Shown piece after piece: positions 25,635 through 33,297 of a stretch of DNA of 35,178 nt. The position numbers and the translations under genes are program-made. Numbering within the stretch: the first letter of the stretch is position 1; each line of letters opens with the position of its first letter. The DNA comes from Flavobacteriaceae bacterium (GTDB lineage: Bacteria > Bacteroidota > Bacteroidia > Flavobacteriales > Flavobacteriaceae), in assembly GCA_022425945.1 (NCBI GenBank), contig JAKMEK010000068.1, positions 1 to 35,178 on the forward strand, written 5' to 3'. A model generated the notes under the pieces. It made no database searches and was not told where the DNA came from. It was given only the letters and a program-made list of their open reading frames with translations.

Positions 25635-27548
25635 ATGAAGAAACTTGCTGATTTTCAATTAAGAAGTCAAGCGGCTTATCAAGAGGCTTACCGATATTCC
25701 GTTGATAACCCTACGGAGTTTTGGGCTGAGATTGCTGCAACTTTTCAGTGGCAGCAGCCATGGAAAAATGTTTTGAAGCACGATTGGACCACTCCTTCTA
25801 CGGAGTGGTTCGTTGAGGGAAAATTAAATATTACAGAGAACTGCTTGGATCGGCATGTTGCTGAACATCCAGACAAGGAAGCGCTAATCTGGGAACCTAA
25901 TGACCCCAATGATACCGTTCAGCGATATACTTACAAGAGTTTATTAGAGGCTGTGTCTCGTTTTGCTAATGGATTGAAAAGTCAAGGAATTAAAAAGGGA
26001 GATAGGGTGTGTATCTATATGCCCATGGTTCCCGAGTTAACCATAGCTGTTCTTGCCTGCGCTCGAATAGGTGCTGTTCATTCGGTCGTATTTGCTGGGT
26101 TTTCCTCAGCAGCTCTTGCTGCGCGTATCAACGACGCGGGTTGTGTCCTTTTGGTTACGGCTGACGGTGCATTTCGAGGGGATAAAAAAATTCCGCTTAA
26201 ATCAATCGCAGATGAAGCTATAGCGCAGTGTGATACGATCAAAAAATGCATTGTTTTTCAGCGTACATTTCAAACTGTCGAATGGAATAACCGAAAAGAT
26301 ATTTGGTGGCACGACTTTATTGATGGACTTTCTGATAAATGTGCCCCAACCTTAATGGACGCGGAAGATCCATTGTTTATTTTGTATACTTCGGGCTCTA
26401 CAGGAAAACCCAAGGGAATGGTGCACAGTTGTGGAGGATACATGGTTTACACAGCCTATACTTTTATGAATGTCTTCCAGTATCAACCAGAGGACATCTA
26501 TTGGTGTACTGCAGATATTGGTTGGATTACTGGGCATAGCTACATGGTTTATGGACCCTTAGCTTGTGGTGCTACATCTGTGCATTTTGAGGGAGTACCA
26601 TCTTATCCGAAATGGAATCGTTTTTGGGAAATTTGTGAAAAGCACAAGGTGACGCAGTTTTACACCGCACCCACTGCCATTCGTTCTTTGGCGAAGCATC
26701 CTACAAAATTAATTGAAGATTACGATCTTTCCTCTCTCAAAGTGTTAGGTTCTGTTGGGGAACCCATCAATGATGAAGCGTGGAATTGGTACAATACCAA
26801 TATAGGAAAGGAAATTGTACCCATTGTCGATACGTGGTGGCAAACCGAAACTGGAGGTGTATTGATTTCTTCTTTGGCGGGTGTTACCCCACAAAAACCA
26901 ACCTATGCTACCCAGCCATTGCCCGGTATACAGGTTGCTTTACTCGACCAGAACGGAAAACCAATCATTGAAAAAGAAGCTGAAGGGATTTTAACCATTA
27001 ATTATCCATGGCCAGGAATTGCCAGAACGATATACGGTGACCACCAACGCTACAAAGAGGTGTATTTTTCTGCCTACAATGGACGCTATTTCCCTGGTGA
27101 CGGTGCCCTTCGTGATAAAGAAGGAAATTACCGCATCACCGGAAGAGTTGATGATGTAGTCATTGTTTCGGGACATAATTTAGGAACCGCGCCCATTGAA
27201 AACGCACTCAACGAGCACCCTGCAGTGGTGGAAAGCGCTGTAGTGGGCTATCCACATAGCATTAAAGGAAACGCACTAATGGCCTACGTGATTCTATATG
27301 ATTCAACCGAAGTGGTGCCCTCACTGGTTGATGAAATAAGGGCTACGGTCGCTTCTCAGATTGGTCCCATTGCAAAACCTGATCGAGTTTTGTTTGTTTC
27401 TGGACTCCCCAAAACACGAAGCGGAAAAATCATGCGTCGTATTCTACGGAAGCTTGCAGCCGGAGAAAACGATCAGTTGGGGGATATTTCCACTTTGCTA
27501 AATCCAGCGGTTGTGGAGGAAATTATTCAAAGTTTATCGAAAGAATAG
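25635..27548 (+). CDS. acs: Acetyl-CoA synthetase
   Basis: The 637-residue ANL-superfamily enzyme activates acetate to acetyl-CoA through acetyl-AMP. The ATP-binding P-loop is Y251-T-S-G-S-T-G-K-P-K-G, followed by IYWCTADIGWITGHSY, DTWWQTETGG and the acetylation/adenylation lysine K598 in RSGKIMRRILRK. It opens with SQAAYQEAYRYS and NITENCLDRHVAE, typical of Acs rather than propionyl-CoA synthetase (PrpE). Length is near the normal ~650. It overlaps the convergent TauE gene by 15 bases, and no terminator fits between them. Regulation of Acs by acylation of K598 is common but not shown by this sequence. Confidence 0.95.
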   Translation: MKKLADFQLRSQAAYQEAYRYSVDNPTEFWAEIAATFQWQQPWKNVLKHDWTTPSTEWFVEGKLNITENCLDRHVAEHPDKEALIWEPNDPNDTVQRYTYKSLLEAVSRFANGLKSQGIKKGDRVCIYMPMVPELTIAVLACARIGAVHSVVFAGFSSAALAARINDAGCVLLVTADGAFRGDKKIPLKSIADEAIAQCDTIKKCIVFQRTFQTVEWNNRKDIWWHDFIDGLSDKCAPTLMDAEDPLFILYTSGSTGKPKGMVHSCGGYMVYTAYTFMNVFQYQPEDIYWCTADIGWITGHSYMVYGPLACGATSVHFEGVPSYPKWNRFWEICEKHKVTQFYTAPTAIRSLAKHPTKLIEDYDLSSLKVLGSVGEPINDEAWNWYNTNIGKEIVPIVDTWWQTETGGVLISSLAGVTPQKPTYATQPLPGIQVALLDQNGKPIIEKEAEGILTINYPWPGIARTIYGDHQRYKEVYFSAYNGRYFPGDGALRDKEGNYRITGRVDDVVIVSGHNLGTAPIENALNEHPAVVESAVVGYPHSIKGNALMAYVILYDSTEVVPSLVDEIRATVASQIGPIAKPDRVLFVSGLPKTRSGKIMRRILRKLAAGENDQLGDISTLLNPAVVEEIIQSLSKE

Positions 27549-28283
27549 TATGAGTGCTCCGATAGCAGTTAGCAAGAGGATCAGTTTACGGTAGTTTGTA
27601 TCGTTTATGCGTTTAACTAAACGAACCCCTACAAATAGTCCGAGCATCAAGTAAGGGATGAATTGTAAGCTAATTTCTAGGGAAGTAGTACTGATGGTTT
27701 TCCATACCCAAATATGAAACGGGATTTTAAAAATATTGATGATAAAAAACACATAGGCAGAAGTGCCGATGAAAACGTTTTTTGGCAGGCGCATGGCAAG
27801 AAAATAAATGTTTGTTACTGCTCCTGCTAGATTGCCAACCATGGTGGTGAACCCAGCTAATGCACCTATACTTGCCCCAAAAAAGAGATTGTTAGGAACT
27901 TTGTTTTTTGGACGACGTTCCCAATAGAACAACAATAAAGTGGTGATTAAGATAAGCGTGGCCATGCCCGTTTTAAAACTTGCCTCGTCCAATTTATTTC
28001 CGCCGTAAGTGCCCAAAAGGACACCAAAACACATCCAAGGAATGAGTTGGAATACATACTTCCAGTTGGCGTGTTTTTTATAGTAAAGAATGGCAAAAAC
28101 ATCTCCAACAATCAATAGTGGCATCAAGATACCCGTCGATGCTTTTGCATCAAATGCAAAGACAAATAGTACAACAATGAAAACAGCAATTCCTTTGACG
28201 CCAGATTTTGCAATTCCCAACAGAAACGCACCGGTTGCGGCCAGTAAGTAGTGAGAAGAAGTATTTGCGAGTAATTCTAACAT
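27534..28283 (-). CDS. TauE/SafE family membrane exporter
   Basis: A 249-residue protein with seven or eight hydrophobic helices. It has the family features: an N-terminal helix with ATGAFLLGIAKSGVKG, LLIVGDVFAILYY, and the mid-protein loop GFTTMVGNLAGAVTNIYFLA. These proteins are linked to sulfite, taurine-derived sulfonate or organic anion export, but most are unassigned. Its 3' end lies inside the 3' end of acs. It is divergent from the EamA gene with 76 bases between. Confidence 0.86.
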   Translation of the reverse strand: MLELLANTSSHYLLAATGAFLLGIAKSGVKGIAVFIVVLFVFAFDAKASTGILMPLLIVGDVFAILYYKKHANWKYVFQLIPWMCFGVLLGTYGGNKLDEASFKTGMATLILITTLLLFYWERRPKNKVPNNLFFGASIGALAGFTTMVGNLAGAVTNIYFLAMRLPKNVFIGTSAYVFFIINIFKIPFHIWVWKTISTTSLEISLQFIPYLMLGLFVGVRLVKRINDTNYRKLILLLTAIGALILFFR

Positions 28284-28359
28284 AATTTCTAGTGCAATAT
28301 TACTCTTTTATGCGCATGGTTTCATTACATTTTTTCATCTTTGTGGCTAATCTTTACTA

Positions 28360-29211
28360 TTGAAAAATATTCCACCTGCCATTCGTTACATGATTTTAAG
28401 TACCATGGCCTTTGCCTGCATGAACGGATTAATAAAGTTTTTGATTCAGTTCCCTACTTTTGAGTTGGTGTTTTTTCGTTCTCTTGGAACACTTTTTATC
28501 ACTGCTTTTATTCTGAAATCGAAAAAGATTTCTTTTCGTCCGAACAAGCCAATTTTAGTTGTTGTGCGTGGATTGGTCGGGGTTACTTCCATGTGTTTGT
28601 TTTTCTTGTCAGCTCATTACATTCCCATAGGTTCTGCGGTAACCATTCGTTATATAGCTCCAATCTTTGGTGGAATCTTAGCGGTAATTTTCCTAAAAGA
28701 AAAGATTTTTCCCATTCAATGGTTTTTCTATTTCCTTGCTTTTATTGGCGTTGTTTTGATCAAGGGCTTTGATGCAAGCATTAGCCTATTTGGGGTGAAT
28801 TTGGTCTTAGCGGCGGCTTTTTTTAGTGCAATCGTTTATATCCTTATTGCTAAAATTGGTCAAAACGATCATCCGCTTTTGGTGGTCTTTTATTTTATGT
28901 TGATTGCGACCGTAGTAGGCGGGATTGGGAGTGGTTTTGCCTGGCTTACACCCAATATTTATGAGCTATTATTACTTGTGTTACTCGGTTTGTTCGGCTA
29001 TTTTGGTCAGCTCTATATGACCAAGGCATTTCAGGAAGGTGAAGCGAGTAAAGTTGCTCCTTTCAAGTATGTTGAAGTAGTATTTACACTAACGGTAGGA
29101 GTTTTTTGGTTTGATGAGGTGTATACGCTTTACAGCCTAGCTGGAATTTTCTTAGTCATTTCTAGCTTAACCCTGAGTGTTTTGTATAAGTCCTACAAAA
29201 CAAAGAGCTGA
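28360..29211 (+). CDS. DMT superfamily transporter (EamA)
   Basis: The 283-residue protein has ten transmembrane helices in two EamA repeats: residues ~8-135 (MAFACMNGLIKFLI, FFRSLGTLFITAF) and ~145-280 (FFSAIVYILIAKIG, GQLYMTKAFQEGEASKVAPF). The start at 28360 is TTG; a nearby ATG at 28390 would drop ten residues, but the N-terminal NIPPAIRYMILSTMAF fits the first helix best as written. A CATCTTTG box (28336-28343, one mismatch to TAnnTTTG) would place transcription just ahead of it. The substrate is unknown. Confidence 0.85.
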   Translation: MKNIPPAIRYMILSTMAFACMNGLIKFLIQFPTFELVFFRSLGTLFITAFILKSKKISFRPNKPILVVVRGLVGVTSMCLFFLSAHYIPIGSAVTIRYIAPIFGGILAVIFLKEKIFPIQWFFYFLAFIGVVLIKGFDASISLFGVNLVLAAAFFSAIVYILIAKIGQNDHPLLVVFYFMLIATVVGGIGSGFAWLTPNIYELLLLVLLGLFGYFGQLYMTKAFQEGEASKVAPFKYVEVVFTLTVGVFWFDEVYTLYSLAGIFLVISSLTLSVLYKSYKTKS

Positions 29212-29283
29212 TTTAATCGTTGGATCCGTTTATGCTTTTTTCTCTTTTGTTTTATAAATAGTAACTTGTAGAAAAATTTGCTC

Positions 29284-30336
29284 ATGAACGACTTGAAGTA
29301 TTTGTTTGCCTACACTGTGCCTTTGGCAGCGCTCGTTTCTGTTTTGTCAAATGGAATCTTCGCCTTTACGGCTCCATTGTATACGTTCTTATTGATACCT
29401 CTGCTCGAGCTATTGTTGAAAGACATGGAGGGTATCAGCAATTCACCAGTTGAATCCAGTTCAATAAAGAATGCTTTTTTTGACCTTCTTCTGTATTTGA
29501 ATATCCCCTTTGTGTTTGGTGTTCTAGGCTATGGATTATTTGTGCTCAGTACATCAGCTCTTTTGCTACATGAATATATAGGTATTACCCTTTCCTTAGG
29601 AATTTTACTCGCGACTAATGCCATTAATGTTGCCCATGAATTAGGGCACCGCACGTCTTTATTTGAGCGGTCGCTTTCGAAATTGTTGTTATTGCCTTGC
29701 TTGTACATGCACTTTTATCTTGAGCATAATTTTGGACATCACAAAAATGTAGCAACACCTTTGGATCCAGCTACGGCTAAACTAAATCAATATTTGTATC
29801 ATTTTTGGTTGACTTCAGTTACTCAGCAATACTTTAATGCTTGGAGGATTCAAACAGCCATATTAAAACAGCACAATAAAGGGTTTTTTAGCATCAAAAA
29901 TGACATGCTTTGGTACATCTTGTTTCAGTCTCTTTACCTCAGTTTTATCGTTGTTCTCTTGGGTTGGAATGCACTCTTTTTTGCAGTTTGTATTGGTCTA
30001 ATGTCCTTTTTATTCTTGGAAACCATTAATTATATTGAGCATTACGGACTTCAGCGAAAGCAATTGGCTTCGGGTCGTTATGAGCGTGTGCAGACACATC
30101 ATTCATGGAATTCGAATCACATCATTGGGAGAATTGTTTTGTATGAACTGACACGTCACAGCGATCATCATTTTAAATCTTCCAAAAAATACCAGCAGCT
30201 CACGCATAAACCAGAAAGTCCACAATTGCCTTTTGGTTACCCGACATCTATTTTATTAGCCATGGTACCTCCCTTATGGTTTTATGTGATGAATGCGAGG
30301 GTGCCTAAAAATGAACCCATGGAGGTGCTTGCGTAG
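29284..30336 (+). CDS. AlkB-type membrane hydroxylase (alkane 1-monooxygenase family)
   Basis: I took the ATG at 29284 (350 residues) over a TTG two codons upstream. The integral-membrane di-iron enzyme shows all His boxes: H118-E-L-G-H122, E147-H-N-F-G-H-H153 followed by KNVATPLDPA, the family signature N249-Y-I-E-H-Y-G, and R291-H-S-D-H-H296. There are about six hydrophobic segments. The NYIEHYGLQR and LDPA stretches place it with AlkB/XylM rather than fatty-acid desaturases. AlkB adds one oxygen atom to a terminal carbon of alkanes or related chains, with electrons from rubredoxin. No rubredoxin or rubredoxin reductase gene is adjacent. The true substrate in this organism cannot be told. 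Confidence 0.88.
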   Translation: MNDLKYLFAYTVPLAALVSVLSNGIFAFTAPLYTFLLIPLLELLLKDMEGISNSPVESSSIKNAFFDLLLYLNIPFVFGVLGYGLFVLSTSALLLHEYIGITLSLGILLATNAINVAHELGHRTSLFERSLSKLLLLPCLYMHFYLEHNFGHHKNVATPLDPATAKLNQYLYHFWLTSVTQQYFNAWRIQTAILKQHNKGFFSIKNDMLWYILFQSLYLSFIVVLLGWNALFFAVCIGLMSFLFLETINYIEHYGLQRKQLASGRYERVQTHHSWNSNHIIGRIVLYELTRHSDHHFKSSKKYQQLTHKPESPQLPFGYPTSILLAMVPPLWFYVMNARVPKNEPMEVLA

Positions 30337-30507
30337 TTATTTTTTAAAGAGCACGCTTTTCCAACGAATGTAGAGGGCAAATAGACAAAGAAAAGAGCCC
30401 ATAGGTAGTAAAAAAATAACCACCAATAATGAGTAAAAGGCCCACCCTTTTGTTTCTCGTATGGGTTGACCGTATTTTTCAACAAATTGGTTTGTCTTTT
30501 CTTTCAT
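30337..30507 (-). CDS. Short membrane protein of 56 residues
   Basis: On the minus strand an ATG at 30507 opens a frame of 56 residues: a polar N-terminus (MKEKTNQFVEKYGQPIRETK), a hydrophobic helix (WAFYSLLVVIFLLPMGSFLC) and a basic end (YIRWKSVLFKK). The amphipathic-then-membrane layout and the basic C-terminus look like a genuine small membrane protein. Its stop directly abuts the AlkB-type gene's stop (TAG, then TTA). I know no named family. It could be a non-coding read-through, but the clean fit into the gap argues for a gene. Confidence 0.62.
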   Translation of the reverse strand: MKEKTNQFVEKYGQPIRETKGWAFYSLLVVIFLLPMGSFLCLFALYIRWKSVLFKK

Positions 30508-30630
30508 AAAGCGTAAAAGTAATCATATCTGCCATTGCGGTTCATTGAATTCATTTATATTTTAACCATTTAATTCGTTTTAGATAATTAAAAAAAAAAT
30601 TAATAAATTCACACATAAGTGATAAATAGC

Positions 30631-30663
30631 TGCTAATTTAGCTGAGTTAGCAATTTTTTTTTT
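30631..30663 (+). terminator. Terminator-like hairpin with no adjacent upstream gene
   Basis: tgctaa (30631-30636) and ttagca (30647-30652) pair perfectly around a 10-base loop and are followed by a run of ten T. In form this is an intrinsic terminator reading rightward. The nearest rightward gene upstream ends 294 bases away, and the next gene starts 96 bases downstream, so it may be the late end of the AlkB-type transcript, the end of an unseen small RNA, or part of a leader for the acyl-CoA dehydrogenase. The surrounding 251-base gap (30508-30758) is very AT-rich and shows no other structure. Confidence 0.5.
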
Positions 30664-30758
30664 AGTGATATAACCATAAATAATTGTAATTGAGCTTGTT
30701 ATGAACATAATTCGGCTAACTAAAAAATAACTAATTAATTAATTTTAAATTTAATAAA

Positions 30759-31916
30759 ATGAATTTCTCTTTATCAGAAGAACATAAACTCATCCAAGAA
30801 GCTGCTCGTGATTTTGCGCAGAGAGCAAAAGAAGGAGTGATTGAACGAGATACCAAGATGGAGTATCCTACTAAAACTGTCACAGAAATGGGAGAATTAG
30901 GTTTTATGGGGATTATGGCCTCTCCCAATTATGGTGGAAGTGGTCTAGATACACTTTCCTATGTGCTGGTGATGGAAGAACTGTCAAAGGTGGATGCTAG
31001 TGCTGGGGTAATCATGAGCGCTCATAATTCGCTTGCCGTTTGGGGGATTGAAAAATATGGGTCGGAAGAGATTAAAAACACCTACTTGAGACCTTTGGTT
31101 ACTGGAGAATCAATAGGTTGTTTTTGTTTATCTGAGCCTGAAGCGGGGAGTGATGCTACAAGCCAAAAAACGACTGCGATCGATAAAGGAGATCATTATC
31201 TTCTTAATGGAGTAAAAAACTGGATTACGAATGGAGAAAAAGCAGATTATCATGTTGTCATTGCGCAAACGGATCGTGAAAAAGGGCATAAAGGAATTAA
31301 TGCCTTTGTGGTTGAGAAATCATGGGAAGGAGTTCAAATCGGTGTAAAAGAAGATAAGCTTGGGATCCGTTCTTCCGACACACATTCCATCATCTATACC
31401 GATGTAAAGGTTCCTAAAGAGAATCGTTTAGGGGAGGATGGATTTGGATTTAAGTTCGCCATGCAAATCCTCGAGGGAGGTCGGATCGGTATTGCAGCAC
31501 AAGCCTTGGGAATAGCTGCTGGTGCATATGAGTTGGCCGCTGCTTATGCCAATATACGTAAGGCTTTTGGCAAACCAATTATCAAACACCAAGGAGTAGC
31601 ATTTAAATTGGCTGAAATGGCCATGGAAATTGAATCGGCTCGAATGCTGGTTTATCGTGCAGCCTATTTAAAAGATCAAGGGCTTCCTTATGGGCATGCT
31701 AGTGCCATGGCAAAATTAAAAGCCTCTGAAGTGGCCATGAGTGTTACAATCGAAGCCGTCCAAGTGCATGGTGGAAATGGTTATGTGAAAGAATATCATG
31801 TGGAGCGCTTAATGCGAGACGCAAAAATCACGCAAATCTATGAGGGTACTTCTGAAATACAGAAAATTATTTTGTCGCGACATATCGCTAAAGGAGATTT
31901 GCAGTTGCATTTATAA
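30759..31916 (+). CDS. Acyl-CoA dehydrogenase
   Basis: A 385-residue flavoenzyme of the acyl-CoA dehydrogenase superfamily. Visible are FCLSEPEAGSDATSQKTTA and NGVKNWITNGEKAD (FAD and substrate region), QILEGGRIGIAAQALGIAAG, AFGKPIIKHQGVAFKLAEMA, VQVHGGNGYVKEYHVERLMRD and the catalytic base E362 in IYEGTSEIQ. This position of the glutamate is that of short/medium-chain enzymes, not the isovaleryl type. It makes trans-2-enoyl-CoA and FADH2, passing electrons to ETF. It precedes methylmalonyl-CoA mutase genes by 43 bases, likely one operon, which suggests a role in propionate or branched-chain acyl-CoA breakdown; the chain length is not determined. Confidence 0.92.
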   Translation: MNFSLSEEHKLIQEAARDFAQRAKEGVIERDTKMEYPTKTVTEMGELGFMGIMASPNYGGSGLDTLSYVLVMEELSKVDASAGVIMSAHNSLAVWGIEKYGSEEIKNTYLRPLVTGESIGCFCLSEPEAGSDATSQKTTAIDKGDHYLLNGVKNWITNGEKADYHVVIAQTDREKGHKGINAFVVEKSWEGVQIGVKEDKLGIRSSDTHSIIYTDVKVPKENRLGEDGFGFKFAMQILEGGRIGIAAQALGIAAGAYELAAAYANIRKAFGKPIIKHQGVAFKLAEMAMEIESARMLVYRAAYLKDQGLPYGHASAMAKLKASEVAMSVTIEAVQVHGGNGYVKEYHVERLMRDAKITQIYEGTSEIQKIILSRHIAKGDLQLHL

Positions 31917-31959
31917 TGAAGCCAGTCTCGTCATATAACGAGAAATTGTACCTTGAGCC

Positions 31960-33297
31960 ATGGAACATTCTTTCTTTGATGCCTTTACTGCCTTCTCAGC
32001 AGCTGAGCAGCAAGCCCAAATGGAAAAGGCGCTTGATGTTTCTTCATTTTCAGTTGCTTATTCATGGATGAGTCCAGAAAATATTGCTGTTGCCCCCATT
32101 TATTTTAGCAAGCCCCATGAATCAAAAAATACACTTACTGCTCCGCCTACGGCATGGAAAATAGTGCAAGCTATTAGTGTGAAAGGAGAACTGGATTTTG
32201 TCATTGAGCAGGTTAAGGAAGCAATTTCAACAGAAGTCGATTGTCTTCATTTTTTAATGGAAGATGATGTTGAGGATGTTGGGCTGTTGCTCAATGTTAT
32301 CGCAAAAAGTAACCTAACCGCATTATTTGTCTTTAAAGGTGTTCCTGAAGATAGTGTGATGGTTCAGTTTAATGCCCTTGATAACATTTCTGTTGTGGTT
32401 GATTTTTATGGGCAGTATGCACGAAAAGCTAGTTGGAAAGATTCTGAAATAAAAGATCAGGAGCGTTGGCTTTCTTTTATGGGACATGCTGTCGAGACGC
32501 CACTTTTTGTCAATGCTTCTATTTATGCAAATGCAGGAGCAAACCTCGTTCAGCAAATGGCCTATGCACTAGCACAGTTAAATTCCTACCTCTCACTAAT
32601 CGATGAAAGTGCCCTTGCGTTTCCATCCTCAATTCATGTTCAGTTTGGTCAAGGCGGCAATTACTTTTTTGAAATAGCAAAGCTTACTTCTTTCCGTTTT
32701 TTGGCGGAATTGATCATTCGATCGTATGACGAAACATTGACATTGGAAATCACTGCTGAGCCGCAGAAACGAAATAAAACGACCACTGATTACAATGTAA
32801 ATTTATTGCGTACCACTACTGAGGTGATGTCAGGTGTACTAGGTGGAGCAAATCGAATATTGAATCACCCTTATGATTTACGCTTCAATCCTCCCAATGC
32901 TTTTGGGGATCGTATTGCCAGAAACCAACTTCAACTGTTAAAACACGAAAGTTATTTCGATAAGTTGCCCAATGTGGTTGAAGGCAGCTATTATCTCGAA
33001 ACTATAGTTAAAGAAATGAAAGATAAAGGCTGGGCACAGTTCTTATCGCTTGAAGAAAAAGGAGGATGGTTGGTTGCACTAGAATCCAATGAAATTCAAT
33101 CCCAAATTGAACAAGTAAGGGAAGCCGAAAAAATGCGTTTTAAGGCCGGCCAACAAATATTGGTGGGTACCAACAGATATGTGGCTGAATCAGGTTTAAG
33201 TGCATCTGCAAAAAGTAAAAAAAAGATACCTGTTGCCTCCTGTAGCCCTTTTACTCCTCTTCAAACGGTTTATTTAAGTAATGATGATGAGTCATAA
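31960..33297 (+). CDS. mutA: Methylmalonyl-CoA mutase small (beta) subunit
   Basis: The 445-residue protein resembles the MutA chain: an N-terminal TIM-barrel-like domain, with [19 protein letters not shown] near the start and [20 protein letters not shown] near residue 285. It lacks the DxHxxG cobalamin motif found in the large subunit, as expected for the non-catalytic chain, and is shorter than it. It pairs with MutB as the heterodimer that turns (R)-methylmalonyl-CoA into succinyl-CoA. Its end overlaps the mutB start by 11 to 17 bases. Confidence 0.9.
   Translation: MEHSFFDAFTAFSAAEQQAQMEKALDVSSFSVAYSWMSPENIAVAPIYFSKPHESKNTLTAPPTAWKIVQAISVKGELDFVIEQVKEAISTEVDCLHFLMEDDVEDVGLLLNVIAKSNLTALFVFKGVPEDSVMVQFNALDNISVVVDFYGQYARKASWKDSEIKDQERWLSFMGHAVETPLFVNASIYANAGANLVQQMAYALAQLNSYLSLIDESALAFPSSIHVQFGQGGNYFFEIAKLTSFRFLAELIIRSYDETLTLEITAEPQKRNKTTTDYNVNLLRTTTEVMSGVLGGANRILNHPYDLRFNPPNAFGDRIARNQLQLLKHESYFDKLPNVVEGSYYLETIVKEMKDKGWAQFLSLEEKGGWLVALESNEIQSQIEQVREAEKMRFKAGQQILVGTNRYVAESGLSASAKSKKKIPVASCSPFTPLQTVYLSNDDES

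Noticed and set aside
29284-30336. Fatty-acid desaturase reading of the AlkB-type protein
   Set aside because: His boxes alone are shared with desaturases, but the NYIEHYGLQR and HKNVATPLDPA stretches belong to the AlkB/XylM group.
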